Below are positions 7,645 to 15,207 of a stretch of 20,309 bases of DNA, in pieces (the first letter of the stretch is position 1; every line of letters starts with the position of its first letter). This DNA is from Ramlibacter sp. (lineage in GTDB: Bacteria > Pseudomonadota > Gammaproteobacteria > Burkholderiales > Burkholderiaceae_C). A program made the position numbers and the translations under genes. The stretch lies in assembly GCA_025351615.1 (NCBI GenBank), contig JANXVP010000542.1:1-20309 (forward strand). The letters run 5' to 3'. The notes under the pieces were generated by a model. That model was given only the letters and a program-made list of their open reading frames with translations, did not search any database and was not told the origin of the DNA.

Positions 7645-7960
7645 GCTGTTCTCCGTGCATCCCTCTGCATTGAAATTTGCCAGCCTGGCAAGGTGCTGGC
7701 CGGGGGTGATTCGATAAGTATCGATACGCTGCCGCCCGGAGCCGTCGGCGCGCATCGGCGTGGGGCGTAGGACCGCGTCGCCGCCGTTGTGCGCGCGCCC
7801 GCAGCAAAACGTGGGTTGCGAGGCGTGAATTTGTCACGCTGTACGCCGTAACCAATTGAACGATAACCCTACGGCTATCGCGCGGCTGCTGCTGTCTGTA
7901 GGATTGCACTGACAAAGAAATTTATGTTGTTCGGGTGCCATCCATCCGGAAAGTCAAGTC
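7645..7960. other. Intergenic region between the divergent 99-aa gene and the FtsH-like gene
   Basis: These 316 bases separate two divergently transcribed genes and must hold both promoters. I see scattered candidates but none convincing. One is an AT-rich patch near 7851-7870, another near 7911-7930, where TTGCAC (7904-7909) lies only 13 bases from TATGTT. A TATCGATA-like palindromic core lies near 7711-7726. I found no clear hairpin terminator, RNA gene or repeat. The ribosome-binding site of the FtsH-like gene is weak (GGAAAG at about 7948-7953). Confidence 0.5.
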
Positions 7961-10090
7961 ATGTCGGATCTCTCATCCACCGCTCCCAGTCAAGCTGAAC
8001 CCCGCGAATCGGGCGAGTCGCCTTCGTCCCCCTGGAGCGCCACGAAGAAGGCCGTTGCCCGGCTCCAGGACTGGTTCACCATCCAGTCCGCCAGCCTCAG
8101 GGCGTTGGTTGTCGTCATTGCGGTCCTCATCCCCGCTACCGCTGTCTATTCCTGGTCGGTGCTGCAACGGCAGGAGAAGGTCGCCGAACAAGTCAAGGCG
8201 ATGGCTGTCGCCAACGGCGACGGGGTCTGGAGCTACAACAAGAAGTTGCCGGTGGTTTTCGGCACCGGTTCGGTGCTCAGCTTCCTCGAGGAGAACGCTG
8301 CCGATCGAATCACGGTCATCTACACGCCGCTGTCGTGGAATGTCTCGGAGCGCTACATCCTGATCGAGTCGAAGGGCAAACAATACGCGTACTACCCTTC
8401 CGACATGGAAACCAAGATCTTCACCGACAAGGCGGTGAGCGCCCCGTGGGGTGGCAAGCTGAGCTTTGTGCCCCGGTCCGAACTCGATGCGGAGAGCGCA
8501 GACGTCTTCGCGCGCCTTGAGCAGCGGTTCTCGGGCGCGCGGCCCCAAAGCGAGAAGGATGCCTGGAAAGCCGGCGTCAGCGCCGCCATCTCCGCGGCAA
8601 TGACGCTTGGCCTGTTGGCGTTCCTGTGGTTCCAGTTGCGGGGCCAGCTCAAGTCGCTCAAGTTCGTCGAGCCTTCGCAGGTACACGGCGACATCAGCGA
8701 CCTGGTCGGCATGGACGACATCAAGGCCGAAGTTGCCCAGATCAAGGACCAGTACCAGCGGCGCCAGGCCTATGCCGAATATGGCGTCAACAAGCCGTTC
8801 AACGTGATGTTCAGCGGCCCCGCCGGAACCGGCAAGACCAAGCTGGCCAGCTATCTGGCAAAGGAACTGCAGTTGCCGATCCTGTTCCACTCGGCGGCCA
8901 ACTTGGAGACGGGTTATGTCGGCGGCGGCTCACAGACCCTTGGCCGGATCCTGGCGATGGCCAAGCGGCGCAAGCGCTGCATCATTTTCCTGGATGAGGC
9001 GCAGGACCTTTTCATGAAGCGCGGGGGCAACCGCAAGTTCGACGACGACACCCAGAACATGCTGCTGGCGGTGCTGGATGGGGTCCGTACCAAGGCCGAC
9101 GCCGAAATCATCTGGATCGTCGCCAGCAATTTCAACCAGGAAACGCAGGCCATGGATGAGGCCATGCTGCGACGGTTCCAAATGAAGGTGGATTTCCGGA
9201 TGCCTAACCGCGAAGAGCGGCGCGACATCATCGGGCATTACCTCTCCCAGCGCGCGGGCAAGCTGGCCGATGGCATGGACCTGCGGCACCTGATAGAGGT
9301 GACGGAAGGCCGCAGCCCGGCCGATCTCGAGACCATCGTCAACCAGGCCGGGATCATCGCAGTCCAGGTGGGTGACAAGATCGGCGAAGGAACCCTGATG
9401 CAGGCGGCCGAAAGGGTGCTGGTGGGCAACGTCACCGAGCGCACGACCAAGGAGCGCGACCGCGACCGCCGCGTCATTGCCGTGCATGAATGGGGCCACT
9501 TCCTGGTGGACTTCATGCGCGAGCGCGAAGTGGCGCTGGGGAGCTGGGGAGCGATCCAGGCCGAAATGAGGACCATCAAGATCTCTCTCAAGGCCAATCC
9601 CCGCAACAACGCACTGGGCTTCGTCTTTCACAAGCAGGGCAACAACCTGCTCAAGACCAAGGGCGACATCGAGCACGACGTCAGGGTGTTGCTGGGCGGA
9701 ATGGCGAACGAGGAGTTGTTTTTCGGCGAAGAAGGCACGACCAATGGCGCTCACAACGACATCACCCGCGTGACCAAGCTGCTGCACCATGCTGTCGCCG
9801 AAATGGGCATGTACCGCAAGACCCGCCTGAACTACGGCGCGCTGGACACACACGGGACCGCGCGCAACCTGGACGACGAGACGCGGATGCTGATGGAGCA
9901 GCAAAGCGAACGCCTCTACGCTGAAACGCGTACGCTGCTGGGCCGGTTGAAGCCCTTGACGGAGCATCTGGCCGGCAAGCTGATGGATGCCGGCGAAATG
10001 AGCCTGCGCGACGCCTTGTTCGAGATCCGTAGCTTCGAGGCCGCGTGCCATCAGTTCAACTACAAGGTCGGGCTGGCCCACGCCGGCTGA
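7961..10090 (+). CDS. Divergent FtsH-like membrane AAA+ zinc metalloprotease
   Basis: A 709-residue inner-membrane ATP-dependent protease. A polar leader (1-45) precedes membrane helix 1 (about 46-68), a periplasmic domain of about 135 residues (69-203) and helix 2 (about 204-225). The cytoplasmic AAA+ domain has Walker A G-P-A-G-T-G-K-T (286-293), a pore-loop Y-V-G (319-321), Walker B I-I-F-L-D-E-A-Q (341-348), a sensor-1 Asn390, and arginines in L-R-R-F (403-406). The M41-type protease domain has H-E-W-G-H (509-513), usually H-E-A-G-H, and probable third zinc ligand Asp600 in G-A-H-N-D-I-T. So the catalytic set is intact but much diverged from housekeeping FtsH (F-L-D-E-A-Q instead of F-I-D-E-I-D, longer periplasmic domain). 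Such proteases extract and degrade membrane or misfolded proteins. It is a single-gene unit followed by a strong terminator. It is probably a paralogue, since ftsH normally neighbours rlmE and folP, which are not here. Confidence 0.9.
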   Translation: MSDLSSTAPSQAEPRESGESPSSPWSATKKAVARLQDWFTIQSASLRALVVVIAVLIPATAVYSWSVLQRQEKVAEQVKAMAVANGDGVWSYNKKLPVVFGTGSVLSFLEENAADRITVIYTPLSWNVSERYILIESKGKQYAYYPSDMETKIFTDKAVSAPWGGKLSFVPRSELDAESADVFARLEQRFSGARPQSEKDAWKAGVSAAISAAMTLGLLAFLWFQLRGQLKSLKFVEPSQVHGDISDLVGMDDIKAEVAQIKDQYQRRQAYAEYGVNKPFNVMFSGPAGTGKTKLASYLAKELQLPILFHSAANLETGYVGGGSQTLGRILAMAKRRKRCIIFLDEAQDLFMKRGGNRKFDDDTQNMLLAVLDGVRTKADAEIIWIVASNFNQETQAMDEAMLRRFQMKVDFRMPNREERRDIIGHYLSQRAGKLADGMDLRHLIEVTEGRSPADLETIVNQAGIIAVQVGDKIGEGTLMQAAERVLVGNVTERTTKERDRDRRVIAVHEWGHFLVDFMREREVALGSWGAIQAEMRTIKISLKANPRNNALGFVFHKQGNNLLKTKGDIEHDVRVLLGGMANEELFFGEEGTTNGAHNDITRVTKLLHHAVAEMGMYRKTRLNYGALDTHGTARNLDDETRMLMEQQSERLYAETRTLLGRLKPLTEHLAGKLMDAGEMSLRDALFEIRSFEAACHQFNYKVGLAHAG

Positions 10091-10100
10091 TTCTCGCTGA

Positions 10101-10130
10101 CGAAAAAACCGCCTGATGGCGGTTTTTTCG
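10101..10130. terminator. Strong bidirectional Rho-independent terminator
   Basis: Perfect 13-bp arms CGAAAAAACCGCC and GGCGGTTTTTTCG around a TGAT loop, 10 bp after the FtsH-like stop codon. The stem ends in a run of six T on both strands, so it can stop transcription in either direction. It closes the FtsH-like gene as a monocistronic unit. Confidence 0.95.
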
Positions 10131-10370
10131 CTGCAAAACTCGAATGCGGATTGCCCTCAAGGCTGATTGTTCGACGTGTCGCCGGTCGTCGCCGGCACCA
10201 CGCGTGCCTGCTCTTGAAGGATGACTCTTGCCAACGCGCCCCGACACCGGTCGTGGCCTGGCTAGCGATGTCTGGAGTAGGCGCCATCGCCCGACGACCG
10301 GGCTTGGCATGCACACCAAATGTTAAAGCACAGATGGTCTGTAGGAAAGCAACCCTTCAGGTGTCGAGGC
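10131..10370. other. Gene-poor spacer between the FtsH-like terminator and the DUF3309 gene
   Basis: In 240 bases I see no protein with family resemblance and no RNA gene. Short open frames here (for example on the minus strand, spanning 10060-10319) cross the terminator and look like GC-biased noise. A short hairpin (GCCGG...CCGGC near 10181-10197) has no evident role. Confidence 0.5.
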
Positions 10371-10529
10371 CTAGATCCTGCCCATCAGCAGCAGAACCAG
10401 AAGAATCACCACCACCAGCCCGATGCCACCGCTCGGACCGTAGCCCCACTTGCTGCTGTGGCCCCACGTCGGCAGCACGCCAACCAGGATCAGGACGAGG
10501 ACGATCAACAGGATCAGGGAAATAGACAT
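10371..10529 (-). CDS. DUF3309-family small membrane protein (52 aa)
   Basis: A 52-residue protein too short for most gene callers' default cut-offs. Residues about 3-18 form a hydrophobic helix, then L-P-T-W-G-H-S-S-K-W-G-Y-G-P-S-G-G, then a second hydrophobic helix (about 37-49) ending M-G-R-I. The central W-G-Y-G-P-S-G-G with flanking helices is what I know as the DUF3309 family, common in proteobacteria. The ATG at 10529 is preceded by GGAG with about a 7-base spacing. It should form a two-helix hairpin in the inner membrane. Function is unknown. It is transcribed divergently from the Rieske-type gene. Confidence 0.88.
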   Translation of the reverse strand: MSISLILLIVLVLILVGVLPTWGHSSKWGYGPSGGIGLVVVILLVLLLMGRI

Positions 10530-10673
10530 CAGGTTCTCCGTTTGTGTAGCTGCAGTCTGCATCGGCCAGCCCGGGCGGCGTGAGGGGCTCCGCGCCAGCT
10601 CATCGTCAGCGCAAATCCTTACATGCTGTCGTCCCGCATGCCGTACGGCCTTTGCGGTCCCTGGCGCCGGCCT

Positions 10674-10702
10674 TTGACAGGAGTGCAACAGGTTGATACG
10701 GT
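10674..10702 (+). promoter_or_regulatory. Candidate sigma-70 promoter for the Rieske-type gene
   Basis: A consensus -35 TTGACA (10674-10679) is followed at 17 bp by TACGGT (10697-10702), which matches three of six -10 positions. The predicted start near 10709 gives a leader of about 20 bases carrying GGAGGG before the ATG at 10729. The -10 is weak. Confidence 0.5.
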
Positions 10703-10728
10703 CGGCGGACCAGGTGGAGGGTTGCCCA

Positions 10729-11433
10729 ATGGACCGTCGTGGTTTTATCGAGTCTTGCACTGCAGGCGCGGCCTGCGCTTCGGCAGTGGCAAGCTGGCCG
10801 GTGTTCGCAGCCGACGCCAGGCCCAAGCCCTATTCCAGGGTGCTGCTGGTCAACGAGGCGGGGGACCCGATCCGCGCTTCCGGTCTGCAGCGGCTGGCGA
10901 ACTATGTTTTCCATTATCCGTTCGAAGCGACGCCCGTGTTTTTGCTGCACCTGGCCAAGCCTGCTGCTGCGCAGGTCATCAGTCCTCGCAACAGCCAGTC
11001 CTATGCCTGGCCGGGTGGGGTAGGCGCCGACAGGAGCATCGTCGCGTATAGCGCGATCTGCGCGCACAAGCTGGTGTATCCGACCCGCGACGTGAGCTTC
11101 ATCAGCTTTCGCAAGACCCGCGCGCGGCGGGGTGTCCAGGACAACCTGATCCACTGCTGCGCCGAGCACAGCCAGTACGACCCGGCTCGCGGCGCGGAAG
11201 TGCTGAGCGGCCCTGCGCCGCAGCCGCTGTCCGCTGTGCTGCTGGAACACAACCCAAAAACCGATGCGCTGACGGCATGGGCGACGCTGGGGGCAGAGCT
11301 GTTCGACGCATTCTTCAGCAAATACGAAGCCAAGCTCAGTCTCGATGTCGGGCCCAAGGCGCACAGTGCAGTCACCGGCCAGGCCGTCGTGCGCCAGCTG
11401 GAGAACTTCTGCCGCAACCCGGTGCAGTGCTAG
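10729..11433 (+). CDS. Tat-exported Rieske-type [2Fe-2S] protein
   Basis: A 234-residue protein. The N-terminus M-D-R-R-G-F-I-E is a twin-arginine motif, followed by a mild hydrophobic segment and a V-F-A-A-D cleavage region near residue 27-28, so export to the periplasm in folded form is likely. The cluster-binding pair is C111-A-H113 and C144-A-E-H147, followed by S-Q-Y-D-P and G-P-A-P-Q-P-L near 161-167. That is the order and end of a Rieske domain, with Cys143 adjacent as an extra cysteine. Rieske proteins carry one-electron transfer in cytochrome complexes and oxidases, but no partner subunit is nearby. The ATG at 10729 is chosen over an upstream ATG at 10693 because GGAGGG precedes it and the Tat motif starts there. 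It is possibly an independent electron carrier. The terminal Cys234 is unusual. Confidence 0.82.
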   Translation: MDRRGFIESCTAGAACASAVASWPVFAADARPKPYSRVLLVNEAGDPIRASGLQRLANYVFHYPFEATPVFLLHLAKPAAAQVISPRNSQSYAWPGGVGADRSIVAYSAICAHKLVYPTRDVSFISFRKTRARRGVQDNLIHCCAEHSQYDPARGAEVLSGPAPQPLSAVLLEHNPKTDALTAWATLGAELFDAFFSKYEAKLSLDVGPKAHSAVTGQAVVRQLENFCRNPVQC

Positions 11434-11454
11434 CACCCTCGCGCGCTGCCGGGT

Positions 11455-12627
11455 TCAAAGCCTGGCGAGCCGCTGCAGAGCCTGGTTGAGCGTCTGGTCT
11501 TTCTTGGCAAAGCAGAACCGCACCATCCGCTGGTCGAAGCCATCACCGTAAAACGCCGATAACGGAATCGCGGCGACGCCGATTTCGGTGGTGAGCCACT
11601 GGCAGAAGTCGGCTTCGCCAAGCTGGGAGACCCCCGAGATGTCGACACACTGGAAATAGGTGCCCTCGCTCGGCAACACCTTGAAGCGGGTGCGCTTCAG
11701 GCCTTCGCGGAACAGGTCGCGCTTGCGCTGGTAAAACGCGGGCAGCTCGAGGTACGGCCTGGGATCCGTCAGGTACGCAGCGAGCCCGTGCTGGACCGGG
11801 GTGTTGACGGTGAACACGTTGAACTGGTGCACTTTGCGGAATTCGGCGCTGAGCGGCGCCGGCGCCGCGACGTAACCCACCTTCCATCCGGTCACGTGGT
11901 AGGTCTTGCCGAAGCTCGAGACGATGAACGCCCGGGCTGCGAGACCTGGAAAGCGGGCGGCGCTCTGGTGCGGCGCACCGTCGAAGGCCATGTGTTCATA
12001 GACTTCGTCGCTGATCAGCAGGGTGTCGGTTGGCGCCAGCAGGTCCTGCAGCCTGAGCATGTCCCCTCGGCTCCAGACGGTCGCGCTGGGGTTGTGGGGG
12101 GAGTTGATGATGATGGCGCGCGTCCTGCTGGTGAGCGCGGCCGCGATCCTGCCGAAGTCCGGGCGGAAGCTGCCCGGGGTCAGCGGCACGCGCACGACAG
12201 TCCCGCCGGCCAGCTCGATGTTCGGGACATAGCTGTCGTAGCAGGGCTCCAGCACGATCACCTCATCGCCTGGTTTCACCACAGCCAGAACAGCCGTGAT
12301 GATGGCCTGCGTTGCGCCGGCGGTGATCGTGATTTCGGCTATCGGATCGTAACGGCGCCCATACATGGATGCGATCTTGGCCGCCACGGCTTCCCGCAGC
12401 GACGCGATCCCTGTCATCGGCGGGTACTGGTTCAGGCCGCGTGTCATCGCGTCCGTCACGGCTTGCACCAGCGTCGGGTCGCAGTCGAAATCAGGGAAGC
12501 CCTGCCCCAGATTGACGGCGCCCTTTTCGGTCGCCAGCGCCGACATGATGGTGAAAATGTTGGTGCCGATCGCCGGCAGCTTGGTCTGGACGTGTGGCGT
12601 GCGGGGAAGGGCGGTGTCAGAGCTCAT
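11455..12627 (-). CDS. Class I/II pyridoxal-phosphate aminotransferase (methionine/kynurenine aminotransferase-like)
   Basis: A 390-residue fold-type I aminotransferase. The Schiff-base lysine is in S-S-F-G-K-T-Y-H-V-T-G-W (about residue 241). N-S-P-H-N-P holds the conserved asparagine, D-E-V-Y-E-H the pyridine-binding aspartate, and the C-terminal F-C-F-A-K-K an R/K-rich end. G-F-P-D-F near residue 45 and T-I-T-A-G-A-T-Q-A match the YbdL/kynurenine aminotransferase branch, which often uses methionine or aromatic amino acids. It moves an amino group to a 2-oxo acid in the cytoplasm. The ATG at 12627 is favoured; an in-frame ATG at 12639 adds four residues. Both lie inside the end of the CysB-type gene, so the genes are translationally coupled. 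Co-transcription with a sulfur regulator fits a methionine-related substrate, but that is inference. Confidence 0.88.
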   Translation of the reverse strand: MSSDTALPRTPHVQTKLPAIGTNIFTIMSALATEKGAVNLGQGFPDFDCDPTLVQAVTDAMTRGLNQYPPMTGIASLREAVAAKIASMYGRRYDPIAEITITAGATQAIITAVLAVVKPGDEVIVLEPCYDSYVPNIELAGGTVVRVPLTPGSFRPDFGRIAAALTSRTRAIIINSPHNPSATVWSRGDMLRLQDLLAPTDTLLISDEVYEHMAFDGAPHQSAARFPGLAARAFIVSSFGKTYHVTGWKVGYVAAPAPLSAEFRKVHQFNVFTVNTPVQHGLAAYLTDPRPYLELPAFYQRKRDLFREGLKRTRFKVLPSEGTYFQCVDISGVSQLGEADFCQWLTTEIGVAAIPLSAFYGDGFDQRMVRFCFAKKDQTLNQALQRLARL

Positions 12628-13561
12628 AGTCGGTGCCATGGCCGGTCATTGCCCTGGCGATCAGGTTGCGGTCCAGCCGGTCCGACAGCAGCTCGGCAAA
12701 TTTGAACACGAAGTTGCGCAGGTAGGCGCTGCGCTTGAAGGCCACGCGGGCGACATTCTGGCCGAACAGGTGCCCCAGCGGACGCGTCGCCAGGTCCGCA
12801 TTGCTGCCATCGTCACGCACTGCCATTTCGGCGACGATGCCGATGCCGAGGCCGAGCCGCACGTAGGTCTTGATGACGTCCGAATCGATCGCCTCGAGCG
12901 CGATCCGCGGCTGCAGCTTCTTCTGCGCGAAAGCGCTGTCGATGCGGGTGCGCCCGGTGAAGGATGGGTGATAGGTGATGATCGGTTCAGCCGCCAGATC
13001 CTCCAGGGAAATGCGCTCTTTCTGCGCCAGCGGGTGCGCCAGCGGCAGGACCAGGACGTGCTGCCATTCGTAGCAGGGCAGGGTGACCAGGTCCTTGTAG
13101 TCCGACAGCGACTCCGTGGCAATGCCGATTTCCGCAACTTCGTCCATCACCATCCGCGCCACCTGGTCGGGCGAGCCCTGATGCAGGCTGACGTTGACCT
13201 TCGGATAGGCCTCCCGCAGTTTTGCAACCGGCACCGGCAGCACATAGCGGGCTTGCGTGTGGGTGGTGGCGATCGACAGCGTGCCGCTGTCCTGGGCGCT
13301 GAATTGCTCGCCGATCCGTTTGAGGTTGCCCACCTCGCGCATGATCAGCTCGATGCTCTTGAGCACATGCTGGCCGGGCTCGGTGATCCGCTTGAGGCGC
13401 TTGCCGTGGCGGGCAAAGATCTCCACGCCCAGTTCTTCTTCCAGCTCGATGATCGCCTTGGACACGCCGGGCTGCGAGGTGTGCAGTGCCTTGGCGGCCT
13501 CGGTGAGGTTGAGGTTGCGGCGCGCCGCTTCCTGCACGAATCGGAATTGGTGAAGGTTCAT
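12617..13561 (-). CDS. cysB: LysR-family regulator, CysB type
   Basis: A 314-residue LysR regulator. The N-terminal winged helix (1 to about 60) has A-A-K-A-L-H-T-S-Q-P-G-V-S-K and K-R-L-K-R-I-T-E-P-G, and the effector domain follows. S-I-A-T-T-H-T-Q-A-R-Y near residues 95-105 and the C-terminal R-S-A-Y-L-R-N-F are typical of the CysB/Cbl subgroup, where N-acetylserine or O-acetylserine is the inducer of sulfur assimilation. Length fits the family. The ATG at 13561 is followed on its upstream side by an AT-rich control region shared with the plus-strand acyltransferase gene. The aminotransferase overlaps its 3' end. The subgroup call is strong; the effector cannot be read from the sequence. 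Confidence 0.9.
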   Translation of the reverse strand: MNLHQFRFVQEAARRNLNLTEAAKALHTSQPGVSKAIIELEEELGVEIFARHGKRLKRITEPGQHVLKSIELIMREVGNLKRIGEQFSAQDSGTLSIATTHTQARYVLPVPVAKLREAYPKVNVSLHQGSPDQVARMVMDEVAEIGIATESLSDYKDLVTLPCYEWQHVLVLPLAHPLAQKERISLEDLAAEPIITYHPSFTGRTRIDSAFAQKKLQPRIALEAIDSDVIKTYVRLGLGIGIVAEMAVRDDGSNADLATRPLGHLFGQNVARVAFKRSAYLRNFVFKFAELLSDRLDRNLIARAMTGHGTDYEL

Positions 13562-13668
13562 GCTTTAATTTCTGCTACCGAACCGCTTAATTATGTATTA
13601 TTTGTCTATAAGAAGTTTCGCACGAAATGCCGACGGCTGCGTGGCGTGCAAATAACGGAGAGTAGCCA
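13562..13668. promoter_or_regulatory. AT-rich divergent control region between cysB and the acyltransferase
   Basis: A 107-bp region clearly richer in A+T than its surroundings. TATAAG at 13607-13612 is a good plus-strand -10, and ATTATG-type tracts (13589-13602) provide minus-strand -10 options such as CATAAT. No good -35 is seen on either strand, as is usual for activator-dependent LysR promoters. CysB sites are AT-rich and loosely conserved, so autoregulation and activation from here is inferred. GGAG precedes the acyltransferase GTG. Confidence 0.5.
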
Positions 13669-14823
13669 GTGCGTACGTCTTTGGTCCGTCGGGCAAGCAT
13701 CGATTCGCTCACAGGATTTCGATTCCTCGCCGCGATGCTGGTCTTTTTTTCTCATTACGACATCCCGGGCTTCAGTGGCACCGCATTGCGCGCGACCCGG
13801 TCGGGGTATGCCGGAGTCACATTGTTTTTTGTGCTCTCCGGCTTCGTCATCGCCTATAACTATTTGGAGCGATTCCAGGCAGGGATGAGCGCGCGCATGA
13901 TCGGGGAGTATTTTGCCGCCCGACTGGCCCGCGTCTATCCGCTCTATGTCTGTTTTATCCTCTTCGGCTGGCTGGCCCAGGGGTTGGAATCTCTCCCTTG
14001 GGCGCATCTCCTGGCAATTCAGGCGTGGAGTGCGGATTCGAAGCTTGCCTTTGCCGTGAACGCGCCGGCATGGAGCATTGGGGTGGAATTTTTTCTCTAC
14101 CTCAGTTTCCCGCTGCTCGTTCCCTTCATCGCGCAGTCTGGTGTGCTTACTTCGTTGCGCCGCCTCCAGATCGCAGCTGCGCTGGTCTTTGTTGCGATGC
14201 TGTGCGCAGCGCTGTATTTCACGTTAAGCGGCCTGAATGCGTTGCCCCTTGAAGACCCGGCGTCCGGTCATCGTTGGTTGTACCGTACCCCCGTCACGCG
14301 CCTGGGCGACTTTCTCCTCGGGATTTTTGGTGCGGTGTATTTCATGCGCTTTGCGCAGACCGGCTTCGCGAGTGTTCGCCGCTGGGGATACGTGACGTTC
14401 CTTGCTGGTGTCGTGGTGTTGTTGCTTCTCGCAGCAAAGAAAAATTATCATTCGGCGTTCAGCTGGGACGTCGCGTACGCCGCCCCCGCCATCCTGCTGA
14501 TCATTGGATTGGCCATCAACCGGGCGACCTGGATGAGCCGGGTTCTCGGCTCGCCCGCGTTCATCCTTCTAGGCGAAGCGTCCTATGCGTTCTACCTGGT
14601 CCATCTTCCTGCAGCGCCGCTGCGCCACGGCACTGGGGGCGGCCTGGCCAAGGAGCTGGCGTTGTACGCCATTTTTCTCGTGATGATCATCTCTCTTTCC
14701 ATTGGCCTGCACATCACCATTGAAAGGCCGGCCCGAAGGTGGATCCGCCGGTGGCTGTCTTCTCGCGCGGAACCGGCGGCGGTTGCACAGGAGCCGGAGC
14801 CCGTTCCAGCGGACGGCCGCTAG
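13669..14823 (+). CDS. Acyltransferase-3 family membrane protein (OafA/YrhL-like)
   Basis: A 384-residue polytopic inner-membrane O-acyltransferase. Family landmarks in order: T-G-F-R-F-L-A-A-M-L-V-F-F-S-H with the conserved Arg and His, F-F-V-L-S-G-F-V-I, R-L-A-R-V-Y-P-L-Y, W-S-I-G-V-E-F-F-L-Y and a late Y-A-F-Y-L-V-H. About ten hydrophobic helices are visible; the C-terminal tail is alanine/proline/glutamate-rich. Such proteins acetylate or acylate surface polysaccharide, LPS or peptidoglycan sugars. The start is GTG (13669) with GGAGAG about eight bases upstream. Its composition is less GC-rich than the neighbours and it stands alone, between cysB and cbiX, suggesting acquisition. No glycosyltransferase or polysaccharide genes are near, so the acceptor is unknown. 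An unexpected fit: it could be driven by the cysB-side promoter region. Confidence 0.9.
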   Translation: MRTSLVRRASIDSLTGFRFLAAMLVFFSHYDIPGFSGTALRATRSGYAGVTLFFVLSGFVIAYNYLERFQAGMSARMIGEYFAARLARVYPLYVCFILFGWLAQGLESLPWAHLLAIQAWSADSKLAFAVNAPAWSIGVEFFLYLSFPLLVPFIAQSGVLTSLRRLQIAAALVFVAMLCAALYFTLSGLNALPLEDPASGHRWLYRTPVTRLGDFLLGIFGAVYFMRFAQTGFASVRRWGYVTFLAGVVVLLLLAAKKNYHSAFSWDVAYAAPAILLIIGLAINRATWMSRVLGSPAFILLGEASYAFYLVHLPAAPLRHGTGGGLAKELALYAIFLVMIISLSIGLHITIERPARRWIRRWLSSRAEPAAVAQEPEPVPADGR

Positions 14824-14838
14824 TCCCGGCCTCGGCGA

Positions 14839-15204
14839 TTACTCCAGCGCGATCTTTGCCAGCAAGTCCAGCAGACGCGCATCCTCACCCACTGCTGGCT
14901 GCAGGGTGAAGCTGACTTCCTGGTGGCTCTGGCTCACCTGCCTCAGTAGCAGCGGCAGGTCTTCCCGCGCATGGCGGCCGGTCCCGAGAAACATCGGCAC
15001 GACGGTGATCTTCCTGGCACCGAGCGCAACGAGCTCGGCCGCCGCACTTGCGAGGTCGGGGACCTCGAGTTCCAGAAAAGCGCACCGAACCGGCGTGCCG
15101 GGCTGTCCCGACCGGATACGCAGCGCCACCGCATCGATCGGCGCGCGCCAGAGCGGGTCGCGCGAGCCGTGCCCGAACAGGATGATGGCTTTTTCCGCCG
15201 CCAT
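14839..15204 (-). CDS. cbiX: CbiX/SirB-type sirohydrochlorin chelatase (short form)
   Basis: A 121-residue single-domain chelatase. I-L-F-G-H-G-S-R-D near residues 8-16 carries the active-site histidine of the CbiX/SirB family, and a later F-L-G-T-G-R-H-A-R-E-D-L supplies the second metal-side histidine. Small CbiX acts as a homodimer and inserts Fe2+ (or Co2+) into sirohydrochlorin to give siroheme, the cofactor of sulfite and nitrite reductase. It lies next to lptG (3-bp gap) on the same strand and probably forms an operon with lptFG. Its presence near cysB suits sulfur assimilation. The ATG at 15204 is internally consistent, and the length is normal for the short form. Confidence 0.9.
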   Translation of the reverse strand: MAAEKAIILFGHGSRDPLWRAPIDAVALRIRSGQPGTPVRCAFLELEVPDLASAAAELVALGARKITVVPMFLGTGRHAREDLPLLLRQVSQSHQEVSFTLQPAVGEDARLLDLLAKIALE

Positions 15205-15207
15205 GGG

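Noticed and set aside
6113..7915. A 600-codon minus-strand open frame covering the acyl-CoA dehydrogenase and the 99-aa gene
   Set aside because: It spans convergent real genes and the intergenic region, and shows no recognisable domain.
10060..10319. Short minus-strand open frames after the FtsH-like gene
   Set aside because: They read through the perfect terminator hairpin and have no good start or protein-like composition.
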